Origin: Actinomycetota bacterium
GTDB lineage: Bacteria > Actinomycetota > Thermoleophilia > Solirubrobacterales > Thermoleophilaceae
DNA: 7,567 nt
Direction of reading: 5' to 3'
NCBI GenBank assembly: GCA_005885165.1
Contig: VAXR01000015.1
Coordinates: 1-7,567 of the forward strand
A program made the position numbers and the translations under genes. A model generated the notes under the pieces. The model was not told where the DNA came from and did no database searches. It saw nothing but the letters and a program-made list of their open reading frames with translations. Below, piece after piece: positions 1-4,516 of the stretch. Every line of letters begins with the position of its first letter. Position 1 is the stretch's first letter.

Positions 1-61
1 CGAGGATCGTCATCCGGTAGGTCAACCGACTCGGGTTCGAAAGAGCGACTTCCCTCCAAAT

Positions 62-90
62 CGAAAAGCCGCTCGGCGAGCGGCTTTTCG
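62..90 (-). terminator. Strong hairpin terminator beyond the tRNA-Pro 3' remnant
   Basis: A perfect inverted repeat with 13-bp arms (62-74 and 78-90) encloses a GGC loop. Read on the minus strand it starts 7 nt after the 3' end of the tRNA-Pro fragment at 97-141, and its 3' arm ends in TTTTCG followed by ATTT. This is where the terminator of a tRNA-Pro transcript would be expected. The arms are also A-rich on one side and T-rich on the other, so it could work in both directions and stop a plus-strand gene ending left of the window. The intact tRNA-Pro gene at 1320-1393 has no comparable hairpin downstream. Confidence 0.8.
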
Positions 91-96
91 CGGAAG

Positions 97-141
97 TCGG
101 GGCGACTGGATTTGAACCAGCGACCTTTCGGCCCCCAGCCG
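97..141 (-). pseudogene. tRNA-Pro(GGG) 3'-half remnant (att-like direct repeat, left copy)
   Basis: These 45 nt are identical to nucleotides 30-74 of the complete tRNA-Pro at 1320-1393, from the third base of the anticodon stem through the discriminator A. Identity continues 2 nt further, to position 95, and stops abruptly at 142. The acceptor 5' strand, D arm and start of the anticodon stem are missing, so this cannot be a working tRNA. An exact repeat of a tRNA 3' half from the anticodon region to the 3' end is the usual trace of site-specific integration into a tRNA gene. A plain partial duplication would look the same. Confidence 0.85.
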
Positions 142-233
142 GCAAGCAGACCGTGTAGATGCGTCCGCCACCGTTCAGAACGTCGATTGCGTCCACGGTT
201 CCTGACGATCAAGACACATAGGACGTAGCAGTC

Positions 234-250
234 GGTACCACGGTGGTACC
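234..250. promoter_or_regulatory. 17-bp perfect palindrome upstream of the P-domain gene (operator candidate)
   Basis: GGTACCAC-G-GTGGTACC is a perfect inverted repeat with 8-bp arms around one central base. GGTACCAC also recurs as a direct repeat at 234-241 and 245-252. It lies about 100 bp before the start codon at 351 and about 14 bp before a possible -35 element at 264-269, where a dimeric regulator could bind. No regulator is encoded nearby and the motif matches no operator I can name. Confidence 0.4.
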
Positions 251-263
251 ACGCGCTATGCCC

Positions 264-292
264 TTGACCCAGGGCCGCAACTCGGCGAGACT
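264..292 (+). promoter_or_regulatory. Possible promoter of the P-domain gene
   Basis: TTGACC at 264-269 resembles a -35 hexamer and is followed after 17 nt by GAGACT (287-292), a poor -10 with three of six consensus bases. Transcription would start near 299, leaving a leader of about 50 nt before the ATG at 351. The weak -10 makes this a tentative call. Confidence 0.25.
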
Positions 293-338
293 CACCAGAG
301 ATTCGGATGGAGGGCAGCCTGCGGGGGCGGCGCCAGAC

Positions 339-344
339 GAGGAG
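339..344 (+). promoter_or_regulatory. Ribosome binding site deciding the start at 351
   Basis: GAGGAG lies 6 nt before the ATG at 351, and the encoded protein then begins with a clear signal peptide. The reading frame is open further upstream, to an in-frame GTG at 243, but that start has no comparable Shine-Dalgarno sequence and would put 36 low-complexity residues before the signal peptide. Confidence 0.75.
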
Positions 345-350
345 AACATC

Positions 351-1253
351 ATGAAGCAAGCTTCACGCCGGCGGGTATCCGTCGCGCTCGCAATCGCTGC
401 CGCCGCTGTCGCCCTGGCGCTCCCGAGCGTCGCACCCGCCGCCACCAAGACATTTGCCAACACGTCGAGCGTCGCGATCCCGACCCTCGGCAACGCCACT
501 CCATATCCATCGACGATCACCGCCAGCGGCTTCGTCGGGCCGGTGCAGGACGTGAACGTGACGATCAAGAACCTCCAACACCCTTCCGACTGGGACCTCA
601 GCGTCCTCCTCGTAGGCCCGGCGGGACAGCGCACGATCCTCATGTCAGCTACCGGCAGCGCCACCGGCGCGCCAGCTCCGAACGAGACCTTCACCTTCGA
701 CGACGAGGCCGCGACATCGCTGACATCGGCGCCCTGTAGCGAACAGGCCGTGGCTCCGGGGAGCTACAAGCCCACGCGGGCTACCTGCGGCGACGCCAAT
801 CCGGAGGCGTTCGGGCCGCCGGCCCCGGCCGGCCCCTACCCGGTCACGCTCTCGGCATTCGACGGCAAGGCCGCCAACGGCACGTGGAAGCTGTTCATCC
901 GCGACGAGAACACCGGCGACGGGGGCGTGCTTGCCGGGGGCTGGAGCCTGACCATCAGGGCGCCGACAGACGTCACACCGCCCCAGACGACCATCACCAA
1001 ACGCCCGCCGAACACAACAACGAAGCACAAGGCGACCTTCGCGTTCAAATCCAGCGAGCCTGGCTCGACGTTCGAGTGCAGGCTTGACGGCAATCTCAGC
1101 TTCTCGCGCTGCACGTCACCGCAGACCGTCCGCAGGATGTACGTCGGCGCGCACATCTTCGCGGTCCGGGCGAGGGATCGGGCCGGCAACGTTGATACCT
1201 CGCCCGCCCGGGACGACTGGAAGGTGGTGAGCAAGGTCGCGTCCCAACGCTAA
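351..1253 (+). CDS. Secreted protein with proprotein-convertase P domain and Ig-like domain
   Basis: The 300-residue product is predicted to be exported. It begins with an Arg/Lys-rich n-region (residues 2-8), a hydrophobic Ala/Val/Leu core (9-24) and a cleavage site near VAPAA (27-31). Residues about 36-204 resemble a P/Homo B domain, the beta-sandwich usually found after the protease domain of subtilisin-like convertases. The hallmarks are HPSDWDLSVLLVGPAG (77-92), NGTWKLFIRD (176-185) and GGWSLTI (196-202). Cys129 and Cys146 could form a disulfide. Residues about 209-292 form a second, Ig-like domain (FECRLDG at 241-247, RARDRAGNVD at 273-282) with Cys243 and Cys254 as a likely pair. There is no peptidase domain, transmembrane tail or sorting signal, so it is probably a soluble or wall-associated extracellular protein of unknown role. 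The gene is the only one between the two tRNA-Pro copies. Confidence 0.85.
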   Translation: MKQASRRRVSVALAIAAAAVALALPSVAPAATKTFANTSSVAIPTLGNATPYPSTITASGFVGPVQDVNVTIKNLQHPSDWDLSVLLVGPAGQRTILMSATGSATGAPAPNETFTFDDEAATSLTSAPCSEQAVAPGSYKPTRATCGDANPEAFGPPAPAGPYPVTLSAFDGKAANGTWKLFIRDENTGDGGVLAGGWSLTIRAPTDVTPPQTTITKRPPNTTTKHKATFAFKSSEPGSTFECRLDGNLSFSRCTSPQTVRRMYVGAHIFAVRARDRAGNVDTSPARDDWKVVSKVASQR

Positions 1254-1317
1254 CCCCTCGTGAATTCCCAGCAGCCTGTTGCGAAGGCTACCCTGCGAAA
1301 CGTTGGACCGGCTCCGT

Positions 1318-1364
1318 AGTCGGGGCGACTGGATTTGAACCAGCGACCTTTCGGCCCCCAGCCG
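1318..1364. repeat. Right copy of the 47-bp direct repeat (inside intact tRNA-Pro)
   Basis: This stretch is identical to 95-141 in the same orientation. It covers the 3' 45 nt of the intact tRNA-Pro plus 2 nt beyond its 3' end. Start-to-start distance between the copies is 1223 bp. If the repeats are att sites, the crossover lies somewhere within this shared segment, which includes the anticodon loop and T arm, the parts of tRNA genes most often used by tyrosine integrases. Confidence 0.85.
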
Positions 1365-1393
1365 AATGCGCTACCAGACTGCGCCACGCCCCG
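1320..1393 (-). tRNA. tRNA-Pro (anticodon GGG)
   Basis: On the minus strand the 74 nt fold as a full cloverleaf. Acceptor CGGGGCG pairs with CGCCCCG. The D stem is GCGC/GCGC, and anticodon stem TTCGG/CCGAA encloses loop CTGGGGG with anticodon GGG. T stem GCTGG/CCAGT (one G-U pair) holds loop TTCAAAT, and the discriminator is A. A first base C is typical of tRNA-Pro. CCA is not encoded (the next bases are CTA). The 3' half is duplicated at 97-141, and no strong terminator lies between this gene and the P-domain gene, whose 3' end faces it 66 nt away. Confidence 0.97.
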
Positions 1394-1403
1394 TGGTCCG
1401 CTC

Positions 1404-1409
1404 AGTTTA
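1404..1409 (-). promoter_or_regulatory. Possible -10 hexamer of the tRNA-Pro gene
   Basis: Read on the minus strand this is TAAACT, four of six bases of the -10 consensus. It sits about 10 nt upstream of the tRNA 5' end, a normal distance for a stable-RNA promoter. No good -35 is seen at 16-18 nt spacing, so the gene may instead be read from tRNA-Gly upstream. Confidence 0.3.
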
Positions 1410-1433
1410 GGTGAGTTCCGTCGGGCTCGCCTG

Positions 1434-1447
1434 CGAACATCTGTTCG
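1434..1447. promoter_or_regulatory. Candidate LexA (SOS) box upstream of the HNH frame
   Basis: CGAACATCTGTTCG has perfect 6-bp arms (CGAACA/TGTTCG) and fits the GAAC-N4-GTTC core with flanking C and G, the SOS box recognised by LexA of Gram-positive bacteria and actinobacteria. It sits 4-17 nt before TCTAAT (1451-1456), a -10 hexamer with five of six consensus bases on the plus strand, so bound LexA would cover the -35/-10 spacer of a promoter reading into the HNH frame. It also lies about 40 bp upstream of tRNA-Pro on the other strand. A chance match is possible, and lexA itself is not in view. Confidence 0.5.
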
Positions 1448-1450
1448 TGG

Positions 1451-1456
1451 TCTAAT
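1451..1456 (+). promoter_or_regulatory. -10 hexamer reading into the HNH frame
   Basis: TCTAAT matches TATAAT in five of six positions. The region 17 nt upstream (CGCCTG, 1428-1433) is not a recognisable -35. Transcription would begin near 1463, only about 14 nt before the first zinc-ribbon cysteine codon (1477). The transcript would therefore have almost no leader, and translation would start at or very near residue one of the conserved part. Confidence 0.4.
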
Positions 1457-1914
1457 CCAGCAAGCAGTCCAGGATCTGCTACCGGTGCGGGCAGCGCAAA
1501 CCTGAGGAGGAGTTCGCTTGGAAGCGCAAAGCTAAGGGGCAGCGCGACAGCTTCTGCCGGCCGTGTCGATCCGCGTACGGCAAGGAGCACTACCTGGCCA
1601 ATAAGAAACGCCACGTCGACCAAGCTGCCGCTTCGAAGCGGAAGATCCGGCTGGCCCGCACGCGGTATCTGATCGACTTCTTCAGGAGCCACCCCTGCGT
1701 CGACTGTGGGGAGACCGATCCAATCGTCCTCGACTTCGACCACGTCGGCGAGAAGTTGTTTGGGATCGGCCAGATGCTCGAACGTCGCAGCTGGCAAAGC
1801 ATCCTCGAAGAAATGGCGAAGTGCCAAGTCGTGTGCGCCAACTGCCATCGGCGGCGCACAGCCCAGCGGAGAGGGACAGTGCGCGCCGTGCTCTCGCGAG
1901 CACGTACTAACTAA
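1456..1914 (+). CDS. HNH endonuclease-like protein with N-terminal zinc ribbon, no standard start codon
   Basis: This open frame of 152 codons (stop 1912-1914) follows an in-frame TAA at 1453 and encodes a recognisable small HNH nuclease. An N-terminal CxxC pair (CYRC, codons at 1477 and 1486) and a second pair (CRPC, 1555 and 1564) form a likely zinc ribbon. A basic linker follows, then an HNH module: CVDC (1696-1707), DFDH with the general-base His at 1741, and CANCHRRR with Asn at 1840 and His at 1846. HNH enzymes cut DNA using one metal ion. No ATG, GTG or TTG occurs in frame before the nuclease motifs (first TTG 1756, first ATG 1774). Either a rare start such as ATC at 1474 is used, or the start was lost and this is a recent pseudogene. 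The boundary given is simply the first codon after the stop. An SOS-box candidate lies upstream. Confidence 0.65.
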   Translation, partial: SSKQSRICYRCGQRKPEEEFAWKRKAKGQRDSFCRPCRSAYGKEHYLANKKRHVDQAAASKRKIRLARTRYLIDFFRSHPCVDCGETDPIVLDFDHVGEKLFGIGQMLERRSWQSILEEMAKCQVVCANCHRRRTAQRRGTVRAVLSRARTN

Positions 1915-1921
1915 CGGCCAG

Positions 1922-1994
1922 AGCGGGCGACGGGGATCGAACCCGCAACCTTGAGCTTGGAAGGCTCACGTGCAACCCGTTACACCACGCCCGC
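1922..1994 (-). tRNA. tRNA-Gly (anticodon TCC)
   Basis: The minus-strand 73 nt form a complete cloverleaf. Acceptor GCGGGCG pairs with CGCCCGC. The D stem is GTGT/GCAC, and anticodon stem TGAGC/GCTCA holds loop CTTCCAA with anticodon TCC. T stem GCGGG/CCCGT has loop TTCGATC, and the discriminator is T. CCA is not encoded. The 3' end lies 7 nt from the stop of the antisense HNH frame, so any terminator would fall inside that gene. tRNA-Pro lies 528 nt downstream on the same strand and could be co-transcribed. Confidence 0.97.
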
Positions 1995-2005
1995 ATCACC
2001 GGCCG

Positions 2006-2011
2006 ATTCTA
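2006..2011 (-). promoter_or_regulatory. -10 hexamer of the tRNA-Gly gene
   Basis: Minus-strand TAGAAT matches the -10 consensus in five of six positions and ends 11 nt before the tRNA 5' end, which suits a stable-RNA promoter. No convincing -35 is visible about 17 nt upstream. The element lies in the 52-bp divergent gap shared with the aldose 1-epimerase gene. Confidence 0.45.
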
Positions 2012-2046
2012 GGCGGGCGCTGTGCGCGGGATGCGATGATCGGGCC

Positions 2047-3003
2047 GTGCCGCCGCCGCACGGGACGAGGGAGGTCCTCTACCAGGGCTACGCCGCTCAT
2101 TCGCTGATCTCGCCGGAGGCCGAGCTCGAGGCTGTCCTCGCGCCGGGCATCGGGATGATCGGCTGCTCGCTCAAGCATCGCGGCGACGAGCTGCTGGGCC
2201 AGCGCGGCGGGCTCGCGCGCTACGAGGCAACAGGCTCGACCATGGGGATCCCCCTGCTCCATCCGTGGGCGAACCGGCTCGCGGGCTATCGCTACTCGGC
2301 GGCCGACCGGACCGTCGAGCTAGACCCCGCCTCGCCGTTGATCCACCAGGATCCGAACGGACTTCCGATCCACGGCCTCCTTGCGGCATCGCCGTATTGG
2401 GAGCTCGTCGGCACCGACGCCGACTTCACCTCCGCCCGGCTCCTCGCCCGTCTCGACTACGCCGCGCATCCGGAGCTCCTCGAGGGCTTCCCCTTCCCCC
2501 ACGAGCTACAGATCGAGGTGAACCTCCAAGGCCCGACGCTCACGCTGAGAACCGCCCTGACCGCCACCGGCGACAGCGCCGTGTCGGTCTCGTTCGGATA
2601 CCACCCCTACCTCCTGCTTCCCAGCGTCGAGCGCGCCGATTGGCACGTCGAGATCCCAGCCACCGAGCACCTCGTGCTCGACGATCGCATGATCCCCACC
2701 GGGGCTACGGAGCCCGCCACGATCGAGCCCGGCCGGCTCGGCGACCGGACCTTCGACGACGGCTTCACCGGACTCGGCGAGCGCCCGCGCTTCGTGCTTG
2801 CCGGGGGCGGCAGGCGGATCACGGTCGAGTTCGTCGACGGCTATCCCTACGCGCAGGTCTACGCGCCGGAGGACGACGACGTGATCTGCTTCGAGCCGAT
2901 GACGGCGCCCACCAACGCGCTGGTCAGCGGCGACGACCTCCCGCTCGTCGAGCCGGGCGACAGCCGCTCCGCCACCTTCTCGATCACGGTCGAGCGAGGG
3001 TAG
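2047..3003 (+). CDS. Aldose 1-epimerase (mutarotase) family protein
   Basis: The 318-residue protein fits the galactose-mutarotase-like fold, whose members interconvert alpha and beta anomers of sugars in the cytoplasm. Visible family features are HPWANRL (72-78, Arg77 likely substrate-binding), NGLPIHGL (104-111, His109), GYHPY (184-188, His186 as candidate general acid) and CFEPMTAPTNAL (281-292, Glu283 as candidate general base). The order and spacing match GalM-type enzymes, and no signal peptide is present. The GTG at 2047 is chosen because upstream in-frame codons run into tRNA-Gly and the first in-frame ATG would delete the first beta strands. The ribosome site is weak. No other sugar gene is near, so the substrate is unknown, and a hexose-6-phosphate epimerase of the same superfamily is possible. 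Its stop touches the folD stop. Confidence 0.85.
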   Translation: MPPPHGTREVLYQGYAAHSLISPEAELEAVLAPGIGMIGCSLKHRGDELLGQRGGLARYEATGSTMGIPLLHPWANRLAGYRYSAADRTVELDPASPLIHQDPNGLPIHGLLAASPYWELVGTDADFTSARLLARLDYAAHPELLEGFPFPHELQIEVNLQGPTLTLRTALTATGDSAVSVSFGYHPYLLLPSVERADWHVEIPATEHLVLDDRMIPTGATEPATIEPGRLGDRTFDDGFTGLGERPRFVLAGGGRRITVEFVDGYPYAQVYAPEDDDVICFEPMTAPTNALVSGDDLPLVEPGDSRSATFSITVERG

Positions 3004-3861
3004 TCAACCGCTAGGCGGCGCCGACTCGGCCTGGAGCTTCGCGGCCTCGAGCAGGTTGCGGACCAGCATCAGGTTGGTGAGCGGTCCGACCCCGCCGGGG
3101 ACCGGCGAGACCGCGCCCGCGACCTCCGCGACCTCGTCGTACGCCACGTCTCCGGTCAGCTGGCCGTCGACGAAGTTGGTCCCGACGTCCACAACCGTCG
3201 CCCCCGGCGCGACCATCTCGCCGGTCACGAGCCCGGCGCGCCCTACTGCGGCCACGAGCACGTCCGCCTCGCGCGCAACCGCGGCGAGGTCCGGCGTGCG
3301 CGAGTGGCAGATCGTGACCGTCGCGTGCTCGCGCAGCAAGAGCAGCGCGATCGGCTTGCCGGTGATGTTGCTGCGGCCTATCACCGCGGCCCGCCGTCCC
3401 TCGAGCTGGACCTCGTAGCGTCGGAGGAGCTCCATCACGGCCAGAGGCGTGGCGGGCGCGAGCCCCGGCAGGCCGAGGTAGAGGCGTCCGGCGTTCCCCG
3501 GGCTCACGCCGTCGAGGTCCTTCACCGGGTCGAGCGCCGCGAGCACCGCGTCGGTGTCGACGTCCCCGGGCAGCGGAAGCTGGACGAGGATCCCCATGAC
3601 CGCCGGATCGCCGTTCAGCTCGGCCACCCGGGCCGCCGCGCCCGCCGTGCCCTCACCGGCCGGCAGGTCCACGACCCGCGTCGCTACACCGAGCTCATCG
3701 CAGAGCGACACAAGCCGCCGCGCGTAGACCTCTGCCGCCTCGTCTCCCCCACCCCGCACGATGGCGAGCCCGAGCCGCGCGCCGGCCCCCGCGATCGCCG
3801 TCCGCAGCTCCTCCTTGAGCTCCGCGGCCACGGCCCGGCCGTCGAGGACCTTCGCGCTCAC
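3004..3861 (-). CDS. folD: FolD: methylenetetrahydrofolate dehydrogenase (cyclohydrolase residue missing)
   Basis: This 285-residue protein (E. coli FolD has 288) is a cytoplasmic one-carbon enzyme. FolD normally oxidises 5,10-methylene-THF with NADP and then hydrolyses methenyl-THF to 10-formyl-THF. Seen here: Tyr46 of the active-site helix, VQLPLP (93-98, Gln94), KDLDG (114-118, Asp117), the dinucleotide-binding GRSNITGKP (162-170), CHSRT (185-189) and PVPGGVGP (253-260). An ungapped match to E. coli Y50, C58, Q98 and D121 gives Y46, C54, Q94 and D117, but the Lys54 position is Leu50 (local sequence YARRL). Loss of this Lys in studied FolDs abolishes cyclohydrolase while dehydrogenase can persist. 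The GTG start overlaps the upstream fchA-like stop by 4 nt (GTGA), so translation is probably coupled. The stop abuts the convergent epimerase gene. Confidence 0.93.
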   Translation of the reverse strand: MSAKVLDGRAVAAELKEELRTAIAGAGARLGLAIVRGGGDEAAEVYARRLVSLCDELGVATRVVDLPAGEGTAGAAARVAELNGDPAVMGILVQLPLPGDVDTDAVLAALDPVKDLDGVSPGNAGRLYLGLPGLAPATPLAVMELLRRYEVQLEGRRAAVIGRSNITGKPIALLLLREHATVTICHSRTPDLAAVAREADVLVAAVGRAGLVTGEMVAPGATVVDVGTNFVDGQLTGDVAYDEVAEVAGAVSPVPGGVGPLTNLMLVRNLLEAAKLQAESAPPSG

Positions 3862-4502
3862 GCCCCGGCGCGCTCCGCCACGGCCCGCTGCGCCCTCTCC
3901 ACGAGCTCCCGCTCCCCCACGCGCGCTGCGATCGCCTCGAGCCGCGAGCGGCACTCGCCGGCGAACGACTCGTCCTCGAGCCCGCCGAGGTTGAGCCCGA
4001 CGTTCAGCTCGGCCGACGCGCGCGCGGCCGCGGCCAGCTCGGCGCCGACCGCGGCGTCGCTGATCAGGAACTGGTTGCCGAGCTCTGCAGCCTCGGCGGC
4101 GATCTCGAGCAGCTCCGCGCAGCACTCCGCTACCGCAAGCGGGACCTCGGTGCTCTTCCGCAGCGCGGCCTGTTGCGCGGTGTGCCGCTCCCGCTGCTCC
4201 TCGTCCGTCTCCTTCGGCATCGACTGGGCGTCCGAGTACGACCCGTAGGCGGCCACGTCGGCCTCGACCGCCTCCTCCAGCGCCTCCCGGAGCGACTCGG
4301 ACCGCGCGAGCACCCGCTGCATGGCGTCCTCGACTTCCGCGTAGCGCTCCCGCCCGACGGTGTACCGGCACACCATGCTCACCAGGCCGGCGCCGAGCGC
4401 GCCGGCAAGCGCCGCCGCGCTGCCGCCGCCGGGGGTGGGCCGCTTGGAGGCCAGCGCTGCGGAGAACTCGCTGACCGATTGATCTAGGACGCCGCCTGCC
4501 AT
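3858..4502 (-). CDS. fchA: FTCD_C family methenyl-THF cyclohydrolase / formimino-THF cyclodeaminase
   Basis: The 214-residue helical protein corresponds to the cyclodeaminase domain of formiminotransferase-cyclodeaminase. Stand-alone members include FchA, which hydrolyses 5,10-methenyl-THF to 10-formyl-THF, and enzymes that deaminate 5-formimino-THF. Family marks are PTPGGGSAAALAGALGAGL (22-40), EADVAAY (80-86, with the conserved Asp82), a charged stretch around 95-110, GNQFLISDAAVGAEL (142-156) and ASAELNVGLNL (162-172). The length fits FchA, and the partner formiminotransferase domain is absent from the window. It starts 14 nt after the c-di-GMP gene and overlaps folD by 4 nt. That folD neighbour lacks the cyclohydrolase Lys, which favours a cyclohydrolase role. 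The gene symbol rests on this inference, and cyclodeaminase activity cannot be excluded. Confidence 0.82.
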   Translation of the reverse strand: MAGGVLDQSVSEFSAALASKRPTPGGGSAAALAGALGAGLVSMVCRYTVGRERYAEVEDAMQRVLARSESLREALEEAVEADVAAYGSYSDAQSMPKETDEEQRERHTAQQAALRKSTEVPLAVAECCAELLEIAAEAAELGNQFLISDAAVGAELAAAARASAELNVGLNLGGLEDESFAGECRSRLEAIAARVGERELVERAQRAVAERAGA

Positions 4503-4516
4503 GGGCGGCCGGAAGG

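Larger units (their letters stand above)
97..1319. mobile_element. Candidate small element integrated at the tRNA-Pro 3' end (no integrase seen)
   Basis: The interval runs from the truncated tRNA-Pro copy to the base beside the 3' end of the intact tRNA-Pro. It is bounded by a 47-bp perfect direct repeat (95-141 and 1318-1364). In tRNA-targeted integration the element lies downstream of the restored tRNA, and the displaced original 3' end marks its far side. That matches here, and the presumed native terminator (62-90) stays with the displaced copy. The only gene inside encodes a secreted P-domain protein. No integrase, excisionase or replication gene fits in 1.2 kb. It could be a deletion remnant, a satellite moved in trans, or a non-mobile duplication. 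Confidence 0.4.

Noticed and set aside
1..60. GGGTTCGAA near 37-45 suggested the T arm of a plus-strand tRNA
   Set aside because: The T stem does not pair beyond 3 bp, the conserved C after the loop is missing, and no acceptor or anticodon arm could be folded. I see no assignable gene in these bases, which may be the end of something outside the window.
243..350. N-terminal extension of the P-domain protein from GTG at 243
   Set aside because: It would place 36 residues in front of an evident signal peptide. The ATG at 351 has a good Shine-Dalgarno sequence at 6 nt.
1273..1289. AGCCT/AGGCT hairpin between the P-domain gene and tRNA-Pro as a terminator
   Set aside because: It has only five base pairs, a 7-nt loop and no T tract on either strand.
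1706..1954. 82-codon plus-strand frame over the HNH region and tRNA-Gly
   Set aside because: It is a Ser-rich shifted frame running into a tRNA gene. The HNH motifs are in the frame starting at 1456.
2265..3014. 249-codon plus-strand frame inside the epimerase gene
   Set aside because: Its translation is Arg/Pro-rich low complexity in an alternative frame, while the epimerase frame has conserved active-site motifs.
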